Source: Candidatus Zhuqueibacterota bacterium (GTDB lineage: Bacteria; Zhuqueibacterota; Zhuqueibacteria; Thermofontimicrobiales; Thiofontviventaceae). From it: DNA of 64,000 nucleotides. Positions 46,175-55,472 of this stretch are shown here, piece by piece. The position numbers and the translations under genes were made by a program. The notes below the pieces were generated by a model, which made no database searches, had not been told where the DNA came from, and worked only from the letters and a program-made list of their open reading frames with translations. Position 1 is the first letter of the stretch; each line of letters opens with the position of its first letter. The stretch lies in assembly GCA_016926625.1 (NCBI GenBank), contig JAFGOE010000075.1, forward strand, positions 1-64,000, written 5' to 3'.

Positions 46175-48337
46175 TCAATCGATCCCCATTTCGACAAGCA
46201 GATGATCAGCCCCTCCGAATTTTTGAGTGACCCAGAGAACATAACGGATGTCCACGGCGATGGACCTGCTGTAATTAGCGTTCCAGGCATAATCATTGAT
46301 CGTGGCATCGTAGGCCCTGTCGAAATTGATGCCGACCATCTCACCGCGTGCATTGAGAACGGGACTCCCAGAATTGCCCCCGGTCGTATCCATGTCGTAG
46401 AGGATACAGGTTGGGACGCCACCCAGTTTTTCATGATTGAATCTTCCGAAATTGCGATCGCGTATGAGATCGACCAATCGGTTCGGGGAATCAAAAGGCT
46501 CCACGCCGGTCGTTTTCTCCAGTACGCCCTGAACAGTTGTGATCGGGTGATAATAGACTGCATCGGCTGGTGAATATCCTTTGATTTGCCCGTATGTAAA
46601 TCGGAGCGTGCTGTTCGCATCAGGGATGAACTCTTTTTCCATAAACTCCTTCTTGACATCAACGAGCTGCGAGTGCAATTCATCGATCTTGCCTTTTCTG
46701 TTTTGTCTGACCTCTCTCAAATCCTTATAGATCGGGTACAGTTTATCTGCTATACTGATGAACGGATCGTTTATCTTTAAAAGCTCTTTGGTGGACAATT
46801 TAAATGCATCCGTTAAGAAGGCCTCTTCGTCGAGTTGGGTAGTTTCATATGCATTATTCAAGAATTCATCGATGTTGTTTATTTCAGGAGTTTGTCCTGA
46901 TGCAATATTCCACAATGGTTGGATGCTCATACATGCAGGGAGTACCAGGGCGTCATTCAGAAATTTTTTCATGAACTGCATATCGGTGGGTTGATGATAG
47001 CTCTTCAACGAAAGAATGCTGTTCTTTACGGTTCTATCGAAATTACGATCCATGTAGTCCGCTTCTCGCTCCAGATCATCTTTTTTCCGTTCGATGGAGG
47101 ATTCGTAGATCGTGGACGCCAGATTGAACATGGTCACATTGCGTTTCAAATAATCCAACAGAAGATCGCGATCTGAGGTCGTTTGAATCTCTTCATAGAC
47201 CTGTCCTATGTTTTGCAGCAGACTTCCGTATCGTTCTTTTCGTCCTGCATCCTGGTCGATATAGGATTGCAGAGCTTTTTCCCGTTCCCGCCAGACATCG
47301 ATTAAATTTAAACGCCGGATCCCCTTTAATTTTCCTTGATAATTTTTAATGGTATTATCGCGTCCTTTAATCCTGTCGGCCAGGGTGATAGCGATCGACC
47401 GGTCGTCTTTACCCATGTCGAGCATGAGTTGGTTTTGCCAGGAATAGAGATCCACGACATAGGGCATACGTTTATTGTATTCGTAATCGAGGTAGTGAGA
47501 TGTCTGATGGCGATACGTTCGTCCGGGATATCCGAAGATGAAGACGAAATCACCTTCTTCAACACCTTCAGGTTGAACCTTAAGATAGTTCTTCGGTTGA
47601 AACGGAACATTGTTCGCAGAATATTCGGCAGGAGAACCATCCGGAGCAACATAGGCGCGCATGAATGAAAAATCACCCGTGTGGCGCGGCCATTCCCAAT
47701 TATCGATATCACCACCGAACTCACCGATCGATCTCGGAGGTGCGTAGACAAGACGGATATCCTTGAGGTATGTGTAGATGAACAGGATGTATGTTTTGCC
47801 GATGAACATCTCCGACACTTCAGCACGTTTCCCCGGATTTTTCGATTCGGCTCGTTTGATGATGGCCTTGATCTTCTTTTCGATCGCCTTTGTTCTGTCA
47901 CCGTAATCCATATCTTTTTTGATGACACTCAATACGTCTTTAGAAACATAGCGATAGGACTCGGTGATACGGACCGTATAACCTTTCGCTTGAATCTCTT
48001 CCGATCGGTCACGGGCCAGGAAACCGTTGCTGATGTAGTCATGTTCTTCAGAGCTGGCTGTTTGTATGGCGCCGTATGCACAATGGTGATTTGTTAAAAT
48101 TAAACCATGGGGTGACACGAAAGAGCCTGTGCATCCATCCAGTTTACAGATCCCATCGATCAGACTGATGCCTCCGGGATTGTAAATATCGAGGACATCG
48201 ATCTCCAAACCCTTCGATTTAAGTTCGAGTTTATGGATTTCACTCATCGGATACATGCCTTCTTCGGCTCCCAGCTTGTGTTGAAATGTAAACGAGATTA
48301 TAACGAGAGCGATTATCGTCGTGATATTTTTTTGCAC
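46175..48337 (-). CDS. S46-family dipeptidyl peptidase (DPP7/DPP11 type)
   Basis: 720 aa from the GTG at 48337, which has GGGAG 7 nt upstream and gives a clean signal peptide; the track's GTG at 48370 adds 11 residues. Secreted chymotrypsin-fold exopeptidase: catalytic His in LTNHHCAYGA, Asp in GDIDNWEWPRHTGD, Ser in TGGNSGSP, with the large helical insertion between them. After the Ser motif the S1-pocket segment reads GINFDR; in characterised S46 enzymes an Arg here marks DPP11 (cleaves after Asp/Glu) whereas Gly marks DPP7. It is predicted to release acidic dipeptides from oligopeptides in the periplasm. Confidence 0.94.
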   Translation of the reverse strand: MQKNITTIIALVIISFTFQHKLGAEEGMYPMSEIHKLELKSKGLEIDVLDIYNPGGISLIDGICKLDGCTGSFVSPHGLILTNHHCAYGAIQTASSEEHDYISNGFLARDRSEEIQAKGYTVRITESYRYVSKDVLSVIKKDMDYGDRTKAIEKKIKAIIKRAESKNPGKRAEVSEMFIGKTYILFIYTYLKDIRLVYAPPRSIGEFGGDIDNWEWPRHTGDFSFMRAYVAPDGSPAEYSANNVPFQPKNYLKVQPEGVEEGDFVFIFGYPGRTYRHQTSHYLDYEYNKRMPYVVDLYSWQNQLMLDMGKDDRSIAITLADRIKGRDNTIKNYQGKLKGIRRLNLIDVWREREKALQSYIDQDAGRKERYGSLLQNIGQVYEEIQTTSDRDLLLDYLKRNVTMFNLASTIYESSIERKKDDLEREADYMDRNFDRTVKNSILSLKSYHQPTDMQFMKKFLNDALVLPACMSIQPLWNIASGQTPEINNIDEFLNNAYETTQLDEEAFLTDAFKLSTKELLKINDPFISIADKLYPIYKDLREVRQNRKGKIDELHSQLVDVKKEFMEKEFIPDANSTLRFTYGQIKGYSPADAVYYHPITTVQGVLEKTTGVEPFDSPNRLVDLIRDRNFGRFNHEKLGGVPTCILYDMDTTGGNSGSPVLNARGEMVGINFDRAYDATINDYAWNANYSRSIAVDIRYVLWVTQKFGGADHLLVEMGID

Positions 48338-48597
48338 AATACATCTCCCATCCGTTAGGTTAATTCTCACTGTTTGCTTAACGAATATACGATCGTGTTA
48401 CTCTCCTGCTTTATCATCATCTTAATTTAAGTACCATCTTGTACAGTATGAACTTGATGGTTTAATAATATAATAGTTTTCGCCGTGAAATACAACTAAA
48501 TATTTGCCAAGAACTTTTTATAAAACTATGCGTATGAATAGGTATGTTTTCTTATAAATCTTAATTATTGATCAATTATGATAGGAGGATTCACGGA

Positions 48598-49344
48598 ATG
48601 TGTTCCAAATGCATCAAATTAATTGCTATTTGTGGCTTATTGCAACTGCTTACCGTTACGACGACTCAAGCTCAGGTACAATTACAGGCTCAATCTCCAT
48701 CTCGTTTTCAGGTTAATCTCGATTTTCTTACCGGTTTCCCTCAGAATGAATTCAAGGAAAATGTGAAGAATACGGGATTCGGACTGGGTGCAGAATTCTT
48801 ATATCATATTCCAAATTCACCGTTATACCTGGGGGCTGGTCTGAATTTTCTGGTTTATGGGAGCGAATCGCGACGCGAAGCGATTTTTCCAAATATTCCG
48901 GATGTGACAGTAGAAGTTGAAACCTCAAATAATATCTTTTTTGGAGACCTCATCTTCCGAGCACAACCGCCATCAGGATACCTGAACGAAGTTTTACATC
49001 CATATGTTGAAGGCTTGATGGGGTTCAACTATTTATGGACTGAAACCAGTATCAAGGACGATGATTGGGATGATGATGATGAAATCAGTTCAAAAAACTA
49101 TAGTGACACTGCTTTGAACTACGGTTTCGGTGCCGGCATTATGTTCCGCATCGCTACGGGTAAGGCAGAAGATGATTTTCATAACATCTATCTGGATGTC
49201 AACGTGCGGTATCTGTTCGGCGAGAAAGCCAAGTATTTGAAAAAAGGTGGTATCATTCGCGAAGAGAATAAGGTCACGTACAACCCGACTGAATCGACGA
49301 CCGATTTACTCGTGCCTCGGCTTGGTGTGACATTTACTTTTTAA
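48598..49344 (+). CDS. Small outer-membrane beta-barrel protein
   Basis: 248 aa from the ATG at 48598, 9 nt after a perfect AGGAGG (48583-48588); the track's TTG at 48568 lies upstream of that RBS. A signal peptide ends VTTTQAQ. The mature part has an OmpA-like eight-strand pattern: 'FQVNLDFLTGFPQNEF', 'GFGLGAEFLYHI', 'LYLGAGLNFLVYG', 'HPYVEGLMGFNYLW', 'LNYGFGAGIMFRI', 'IYLDVNVRYLFG', ending 'PRLGVTFTF' with the C-terminal Phe typical of BAM substrates. An acidic loop (DDDWDDDDE-like) is exposed. Function unknown. Confidence 0.8.
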   Translation: MCSKCIKLIAICGLLQLLTVTTTQAQVQLQAQSPSRFQVNLDFLTGFPQNEFKENVKNTGFGLGAEFLYHIPNSPLYLGAGLNFLVYGSESRREAIFPNIPDVTVEVETSNNIFFGDLIFRAQPPSGYLNEVLHPYVEGLMGFNYLWTETSIKDDDWDDDDEISSKNYSDTALNYGFGAGIMFRIATGKAEDDFHNIYLDVNVRYLFGEKAKYLKKGGIIREENKVTYNPTESTTDLLVPRLGVTFTF

Positions 49345-49509
49345 CGTGACGAGTTGAATATTGGCGACCTTGCTGCGAAGGACGTAGTTTTCGTATTTTA
49401 GAAGTTCGTCCGCTCCGTATGATTATTTAAGCTTAAAATCATCATCAGAGGTGCATAATGGCCAATTATAAAAATCGGCGAAGGACAATGCTTTAATAGA
49501 CTATTTAGA

Positions 49510-49634
49510 GGCTGTATCAAAAGTCCTACTGCAAGATATTTACCACAACTAGTAGTAGCAAATCTAGTCTCTGCATACAATAGTTGGTATTCGACGAATA
49601 AATTCGTCACTACAAGTTGACTTTTGATACAGCC
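49510..49634 (-). repeat. MITE-like element, copy 2
   Basis: About 125 bp bounded by perfect inverted repeats: AGGCTGTATCAAAAGTC at 49509-49525 and its complement at 49619-49635. The interior has no ORF and contains the palindrome GACGAATTTATTCGTC (minus-strand reading). It aligns along its whole length with 10139-10261. It lies in the 295-bp gap between the barrel gene and the PilZ gene, just after the latter's stop. No transposase gene is present; no clean target duplication was seen. Confidence 0.75.
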
Positions 49635-49639
49635 TATTT

Positions 49640-50434
49640 CTATTCAGGACTCTCGTTAATATCCTTTACAATGACTCGCGGTCGTGTTTCCTTTGTGCCC
49701 GCTAATCCCATCCGACAAATTTTCAAAAAAATACGCTTTGCGTCTTCAGGATAATCAGGCTCATGCTTCTTCATCACCTCGAGCAGATCATAGAAAGTCC
49801 ATTGCTCTTCTATTGTCAGATTATCCGTGATGTCTTCGAATAGTGTAAACGCCTTCTGCCTGAGCTCTTCCTCCTTCTTGATGTCCTTCAGATTAGAATA
49901 GCACTCCATGCTGCTGATTCTGGCTAACAGATCGTCGTCCGAGAGCGCTTCTTGCGGCACAGGCTTCACAGTTTTGGTGGTTTTTTTTCGGCGAGGACGA
50001 TCGTCGATTACCTTGTAGGATGGCGTCAACGTATCGGGTTCAACTGGCTTTGGCGTCTCTGTATCAGACGCCTCCTCAAAGTCGTCCGTCTCTTCATTAA
50101 ATTCCACCGCACAATAACACTTATGATCGTGAAAAACGGGTTGGACTCTCATAATTCGACCCGAGCATTTAATGGTCTCTTTACCCGGTTCCACGATCTC
50201 AATTTTTTCGATGTTTGGATCTTCGATGCCGATAAAATGCTCAATACTGGATGTATATCCCAATAAACCGGCTCTGCTGATATTTACTACACTGATCTCA
50301 ACTACGCTTCCCCCTTTGAATTTGAATGTAACCTGCAGATCATTTTTCGGACTCATACGACGTCTTGGATGTTTCCTTCGCTCTACAAAGTCACCGTCCT
50401 TTTTGATCCTGCTGGTATCCGTTTTTCGCTGCAT
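49640..50434 (-). CDS. PilZ-domain protein
   Basis: 264 aa. The PilZ c-di-GMP-binding signature is visible: RxxxR-type 'ERRKHPRRRM' at the N-terminus, then 'VVNISRAGLLG' (the [D/N]xSxxG motif). The C-terminal half (about 140-264) is charged and helical ('DDLLARISSMECYSNLKDI', 'IEEQWTFYDLLEVMKKH') and unlike any domain I know. It is the last gene of the large glycan operon, 25 bp after the radical SAM gene, so it may couple c-di-GMP to glycan production. Confidence 0.85.
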   Translation of the reverse strand: MQRKTDTSRIKKDGDFVERRKHPRRRMSPKNDLQVTFKFKGGSVVEISVVNISRAGLLGYTSSIEHFIGIEDPNIEKIEIVEPGKETIKCSGRIMRVQPVFHDHKCYCAVEFNEETDDFEEASDTETPKPVEPDTLTPSYKVIDDRPRRKKTTKTVKPVPQEALSDDDLLARISSMECYSNLKDIKKEEELRQKAFTLFEDITDNLTIEEQWTFYDLLEVMKKHEPDYPEDAKRIFLKICRMGLAGTKETRPRVIVKDINESPE

Positions 50435-50459
50435 GACGTATTCCTCGCGTGATAACGCA

Positions 50460-51509
50460 TTATCGTTTCAGGTTCAATACTTTTCTGATGTTATCGAGCA
50501 GTTCATGTATCGATCTGGGGTGAATTAAAAGGTATCGCTGCGTGTAGCACGTTGTCCAGCAACCTCTGCATCTACTATACAATTCTAAGGCTTGTTTGTA
50601 ACTCTCACTCGTAAATATGTCAAATAAACTCTGATGATATAAATTGCCGATCGCACCTCCGTAACAAAGATATACATCACCATCCTCCATGATGGTGACC
50701 CGTGTTGCCAGTGAAGGAGAGTCTGTAAATGCACAATATTTAGTGACTTGGCCATTTATAAAATCATTAATACCTAAAATATATGAGTTTAGATTTAATA
50801 TATTGTGATTTGCGTCAAGAAATGATAAAATATCATCTAATTTTTTTCCGGGACGCAGTTTCAGTTCCTCGTCGTATCGGGTCGTCTCGGTCAGCGTATG
50901 ATAGACACCGATCGTGGTCTTCCAACCGAGGTCGACAGCGCGTTGGATCAATTCAGGGACTTGTTCCAGGTTGAGGTTATTGAGTACGATGTTTGCATAG
51001 AGTAATGATTTCGAATGACCACGTTTTTCTGAAATCAACTTCATATGCTTCAGCACGGTGTCGGAAAAATTTTTTGCACCTCTCAGATAATCGCCGATCT
51101 CTCCAAATCCATCGAGTGACGTCTGAATATTGATGTCGTTATCGAGAGCGACGGAAGCGGCTTTCTCAATAACCGATGTCTGATTGTACAATCCGGTTAC
51201 CAGCGTGGTGGCCTGGGAAAACGTCTGTTTAGCCTCCAGCAGAATTTTATCGAGATCCTGAACGAGCGTGGCTTCGCCACCGGAGATGAATCCAATATAA
51301 GCGCCGTATTCTCGAAGTCGTTTCGCGATCACCTTAAAAGAGTCAATATCCATGGAAGGAGGATTGGTCGTCCGCTCATAGACGCTGCATTGCCGGCATC
51401 GCTGAGTGCATAATCGGGTGATTCTGATCTCGGTACTGGAATTAATGGGTAATCGTCTGATTATTTTGGGAATCGCTTTCGTTGCGAATTGTCCTGTTGA
51501 CTTTAACAT
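50460..51509 (-). CDS. Radical SAM enzyme with SPASM-like C-terminus
   Basis: 349 aa. The 4Fe-4S cluster motif CTQRCRQC (CxxxCxxC) sits at about residue 33, followed by ISGGEATL, the SAM-binding GGE motif. The C-terminal part has scattered cysteines (CAFTDSP, VYLCYGG, RCRGCWTTC) suitable for one or two auxiliary clusters. Substrate not identifiable. It lies 31 bp downstream of a GT2 gene in the glycan operon, so modification of a sugar or lipid is possible; peptide modification is the family's best-known alternative but no precursor peptide gene is visible. Confidence 0.88.
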   Translation of the reverse strand: MLKSTGQFATKAIPKIIRRLPINSSTEIRITRLCTQRCRQCSVYERTTNPPSMDIDSFKVIAKRLREYGAYIGFISGGEATLVQDLDKILLEAKQTFSQATTLVTGLYNQTSVIEKAASVALDNDINIQTSLDGFGEIGDYLRGAKNFSDTVLKHMKLISEKRGHSKSLLYANIVLNNLNLEQVPELIQRAVDLGWKTTIGVYHTLTETTRYDEELKLRPGKKLDDILSFLDANHNILNLNSYILGINDFINGQVTKYCAFTDSPSLATRVTIMEDGDVYLCYGGAIGNLYHQSLFDIFTSESYKQALELYSRCRGCWTTCYTQRYLLIHPRSIHELLDNIRKVLNLKR

Positions 51510-51540
51510 ATACTAATTTCCTGCCGTATGATCCACATGA

Positions 51541-52680
51541 TTAATTTTTTCTTCCTTTCCACACGAATTTACCGAAATTACCTAACATTCCGACGAGCAT
51601 GACGTAGGGTATCTCCAGAAGGCTCCACAGAGGGAAGTACCGGATCAGATCGCCCCGCCCGTAAATGTGTGCGCCCCGCAGGATCACCATGAACTCGATC
51701 AACATTTTCAGAAGCAGGCTGCCGAGCACAATGGGCATGTGCTGCTGGGTGAAAATGCTTATCGGAATAGTAACGAACAGCGATGCATTCATCGTGAACG
51801 TGTTTAACAAGATTAGAAAAAACAGTTTATTAAGCTTTAATTGATACGATCCGTTCGATGCCCAGCGATTTCGTTGACTTACGAAACGTCTGAATGTTTT
51901 TTCCCCGTTAGTATGGTTGAATGAGCCCCTATTAGATGCAAATCGGATGTCCCAGTTCGTATTTCGATGGATGAGTTGTAGTAGTAGTACATCATCGCCC
52001 GAGATTCGATGACCGATCTCTTTAAAACCGCCGACTTCCTCAAAGGTGCATTTGCGATAGGCGATGTTTTGACCCGTTGCTGACAGGGGCATGTTGATAT
52101 TGAGAGAACCTTGTGCCGCGGTCAGCAGAGCCAGGAAATCGATCGCCTGCAGTTTTTCGAATAAGGAAAGGCGTTCCCCCGGAGACCCGATTTGCGAAAA
52201 TCCGACCACCATCCCTACATTTTCGGTGAAATACGACACCATCGTCTCGATCCATGTAGATTTTAATCTGCAGTCGGCGTCGGTCGAGAGGATGATATCA
52301 CCTTTGCTCTCCTTGATGCCTTGTTGAATCGCATTTTTCTTGGCTGTTAAAAGGCCATTTTTATCGTCGGCGGCTGTGACTAATCGGATGAATGGATAGT
52401 CGAGCGAAGCCGTGGCGACAATTTTAGCCGTATTATCCGATGATTGGTCATCGACCACGATCAACTCATAAAGTTCTCGCGGGTAGGTTTGCTGCAGAAG
52501 ATCGGAAAGCAAATGGCTGATGTTTTTCTCTTCATTACGCGCCGCGACAACCACACTGACGAAGTAATCTGCTGACTGCACCTTTTTGTTGATCCGAAAC
52601 GTGCCGAAAAGGAATATGAGCAGTGTGAGTGCGTACAGGATCGTCGTAATCCACGCTATTTGTACCATAATAGTGAACAT
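51541..52680 (-). CDS. Membrane GT2 glycosyltransferase (paralogue A)
   Basis: 379 aa. One N-terminal transmembrane helix (about 8-26), a GT-A domain and about three C-terminal helices. Motifs: VVVAARNEEKNI, VVDDQSSDNT, the metal-binding STDADC, SGDD and a processive-type QxxRW (SQRNRWASNG). It ends GNFGKFVWKGRKN, a tail shared with the two other GT2 proteins of the operon. Likely makes or extends a polyprenyl- or lipid-linked glycan at the inner membrane. The start lies 3 nt after the preceding stop. Confidence 0.9.
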   Translation of the reverse strand: MFTIMVQIAWITTILYALTLLIFLFGTFRINKKVQSADYFVSVVVAARNEEKNISHLLSDLLQQTYPRELYELIVVDDQSSDNTAKIVATASLDYPFIRLVTAADDKNGLLTAKKNAIQQGIKESKGDIILSTDADCRLKSTWIETMVSYFTENVGMVVGFSQIGSPGERLSLFEKLQAIDFLALLTAAQGSLNINMPLSATGQNIAYRKCTFEEVGGFKEIGHRISGDDVLLLQLIHRNTNWDIRFASNRGSFNHTNGEKTFRRFVSQRNRWASNGSYQLKLNKLFFLILLNTFTMNASLFVTIPISIFTQQHMPIVLGSLLLKMLIEFMVILRGAHIYGRGDLIRYFPLWSLLEIPYVMLVGMLGNFGKFVWKGRKN

Positions 52681-52683
52681 AGT

Positions 52684-53829
52684 TTAATGCGTATCCGGTT
52701 TCGGTTTCATTGCTGTTTGATAGGTCGTTCCTTTCCAGCGGAATTTTCCGAATTGGCCCCATAGTCCAAAAATAACCACGTAGGGTATATGAAAAAGAAC
52801 AGCGATCGGGAAATAGTCAATTAAATTATTCAGACGAAGTTGCCGAGCGGCCCTCTGAACCAGTGAGTATTCTGCTACAGACTTCACTATGATGCATCCA
52901 AGAAAGTACTTCCATAATTCAGGCGACCATAACGCCAGTAATGGCAGAATCATTAACAAGACGTTCATAAGATAAACGGCGACGAGGCTCAGGGTCATCC
53001 TGAATGAATAACGACTTCCTTTTGAAGCGTGCCGCGTTCGTTGATGAAAAAAATGTGAAAACGTTGCTGGTGCTTCGGAGGAGACGGTGCTGTCCGGATC
53101 GAGGACATAACGTGTTTCCCAGTTAGTATGTCGTACCACATGATGGAGAAGCAGATCATCGTCGCCTGACACGTACTGTCCGAATTTTAAAAATCCTCCG
53201 ATTTCATGAAAAACCCTGGTGCGGTAAGATAAATTTCTTCCGTTGCAAGTCAGTGGAAATCCTGCCCCGAAACTTCCCGCAGCTACCGCGGCTAGTGATA
53301 GCGCATCGAGTTGAACGAGTCTGCTGAATAGTGATTGCTTCTTCGCGCGATCTAACGGGGAAAAACCAGCGACCAGTCCGACGTGTTCATCGTACTGCCG
53401 GTTCATGGCTGAAATCCAACCTGGTTTAGTAATACAGTCAGCATCAGTCGTCAAAATAATCTCACCCTGAGCATTGTCTATCCCCTGAGATAGAGCGTTT
53501 TTTTTTGGTGCCATCTCTGATGTGGGTTGAACGATCCGGATCAGCTTCACCCGATCAAATTTGCTCGAGTAGGAGCTGACGATATCGGCTGTATCGTCGG
53601 TCGAACGATCATCGACGATGATAACCTCGTATCGATCGGCCGGATAGTGCTGAGCCAGCAGACTCTCGATGCAGTGACCGATGTTCTCGCTTTCATTTCG
53701 AGCCGCGATCACAACGGATACGGAATGGATCTTCTGATTGGTGCCGCTCTTTAACTGTGTTATACCACGGCGCAACCTGAGAATGATGATAACGTAAAAA
53801 AATGTCAATAGAACGAGTAATATATGCAT
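52684..53829 (-). CDS. Membrane GT2 glycosyltransferase (paralogue B, QxxRH variant)
   Basis: 381 aa, same architecture and clear sequence similarity to paralogues A and C: VVIAARNESENI, VDDRSTDDT, TTDADC, SGDDD. The acceptor-site motif is HQRTRHASKG, so the Trp of QxxRW is replaced by His; I checked the codon (CAC). Tail GQFGKFRWKGTTYQ. The start is 1 nt after the wzi stop, implying translational coupling. Confidence 0.9.
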   Translation of the reverse strand: MHILLVLLTFFYVIIILRLRRGITQLKSGTNQKIHSVSVVIAARNESENIGHCIESLLAQHYPADRYEVIIVDDRSTDDTADIVSSYSSKFDRVKLIRIVQPTSEMAPKKNALSQGIDNAQGEIILTTDADCITKPGWISAMNRQYDEHVGLVAGFSPLDRAKKQSLFSRLVQLDALSLAAVAAGSFGAGFPLTCNGRNLSYRTRVFHEIGGFLKFGQYVSGDDDLLLHHVVRHTNWETRYVLDPDSTVSSEAPATFSHFFHQRTRHASKGSRYSFRMTLSLVAVYLMNVLLMILPLLALWSPELWKYFLGCIIVKSVAEYSLVQRAARQLRLNNLIDYFPIAVLFHIPYVVIFGLWGQFGKFRWKGTTYQTAMKPKPDTH

Positions 53830-53830
53830 G

Positions 53831-55399
53831 CTACCAATTCATTTTAAGTTCGATGCTCACATTATTGTCTTTTGAGGAGTCACCTGCAATTCGATTTAAG
53901 TTATCAGTCCGCAAGAAATAGTAATTTAATGATACAAAGACATCTCTGAACACCTGATCACTGATGTGAACACCGTAACTCCACGTGTTCTCAACCGTTC
54001 CTGACAGGAATTTCTTCTTGCGGGAGTCACCCGAAGTATGCGGTCTGTTTAAGTCACCTTCTCCGTGCCTGGTTCTTTCGGTGATCAACGCCATTCGGAT
54101 ATCCCGGTTTATACGATAGTCCAATATTATAAACAGATCATCGGAATTCGGACCCAGCCAATGTCCGATCGATTGGTTATAGTTTTGATAGGTATTAACC
54201 GAATCCTTATGCGTATAAACGTACGGTTCGATACGCGCGTATTCCCATGAAAGGTTGAGGTCGGATAATCCCAGCGGATCTGCCCATTGATGGCCTATGA
54301 GGAATGCAAATTTATTTCCGTAATAAGTGAACGGATTCTCAGCCGTGGTAAAATCGTCTAAAAATAGTTCACCATAGATTTTGTGATGGCTCAGCGGGTA
54401 AATAGTCATGTCGAATCCCATGGTGTTATTGTCCCTGTCGCCCAGATGGTGCTCCGCTACATGATAAGGCATCAAGGGATTCAGATAAGATGGTTCGATG
54501 TCGCGATTGCCATAGATCACCGTTTCGCTGCCGCTGACAAAGAGCCAGGGAAATACCTTAAATTCGAGCCGGTGTCCTGCCATGTACTTCGTCGCAGCGC
54601 CAGAGTGAAGCGATCCGTGAAAGCTGATAAACCGAAATTTGTCGAAAGTGAACGATAGTTTCAATATTTCGAACAGCGGATTTTCCTTCGACAGCATCAG
54701 GCTGCCCCGCTTTCCTGGACCCCATTTGATCCGATCCCGGCCGAATTCCATCTGAAACCAGTCCCGTTGATACGTCATGTAGGCCCAGGCCTCGTCGGAA
54801 TAAACATTTCCGCCTGATATCGTCTTCGGTGTGCCGTAACGCGGATCAAACGTTTCTTCGATAAGATCGGTGCCCTGCTCCAGAGAATTGCGAGCTCTTA
54901 TGTAGAAATTAAAATGATCTCCAAATTGACCGCGTACAATTCCTCCCAGCGTGGTGAAGGACGTTCGCTCGGTTTCAGAATATTGGTCGCCTCGCTTGAC
55001 ATCCAAAAGCTGTTCGAATTCACCGTCTACGTTAATCGAATTATCCCCTTGCTCCCATGTTAAGAGGTGGCGTTCATGATAACGGGTTTTAGATGTTACG
55101 CCTAACCTGCTAAGTTCTTGATGAAACTCACCCTTCAATTGTTCGAACACATTCAAATCAGCATCGGATAAATGGTCTGTTGCTGTCGAATCGATATGAG
55201 CTAAAAAATGCGCCATGTCGCTCCGGGTGAGAGGATACGATTTCGTAAGCAATCCCCGGTATAATCCCAGAGTCTCTAATCGCTCGATGTAATCGTAAGC
55301 CCAGTGATCCAGTGGGATATTGATCGATTGAGCATGAGAGATGTGAATGCAGATGAGTGTAAGTACGCCCGTGAACAGTTTCGGCAAATATTGATTCAC
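53831..55399 (-). CDS. Wzi-family capsule assembly outer-membrane protein
   Basis: 522 aa, GTG start with AGGA 8 nt upstream. A signal peptide (ending HISHAQ) is followed by a helical N-terminal domain with 'LDHWAYDYIERLETLGLY' and 'PLTRSDMAHFLAHID', then a long beta-barrel with many amphipathic strands ('FQMEFGRDRIKWGPGKRGSL' is the most recognisable Wzi block). Wzi attaches capsular polysaccharide at the outer surface. Its presence inside this operon is the best evidence that the product is a surface glycan. Confidence 0.88.
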   Translation of the reverse strand: MNQYLPKLFTGVLTLICIHISHAQSINIPLDHWAYDYIERLETLGLYRGLLTKSYPLTRSDMAHFLAHIDSTATDHLSDADLNVFEQLKGEFHQELSRLGVTSKTRYHERHLLTWEQGDNSINVDGEFEQLLDVKRGDQYSETERTSFTTLGGIVRGQFGDHFNFYIRARNSLEQGTDLIEETFDPRYGTPKTISGGNVYSDEAWAYMTYQRDWFQMEFGRDRIKWGPGKRGSLMLSKENPLFEILKLSFTFDKFRFISFHGSLHSGAATKYMAGHRLEFKVFPWLFVSGSETVIYGNRDIEPSYLNPLMPYHVAEHHLGDRDNNTMGFDMTIYPLSHHKIYGELFLDDFTTAENPFTYYGNKFAFLIGHQWADPLGLSDLNLSWEYARIEPYVYTHKDSVNTYQNYNQSIGHWLGPNSDDLFIILDYRINRDIRMALITERTRHGEGDLNRPHTSGDSRKKKFLSGTVENTWSYGVHISDQVFRDVFVSLNYYFLRTDNLNRIAGDSSKDNNVSIELKMNW

Positions 55400-55472
55400 T
55401 ATCTATGTCCTCGTGTTGTGCAAATTTAAATATAGCAAAATCAGGATCAATTTCAACCTTTTTTTGTGTTAT

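Noticed and set aside
46123-46683. 186-aa and similar minus-strand ORFs inside the S46 gene
   Set aside because: They overlap the well-supported S46 reading frame and look like frame shadows.
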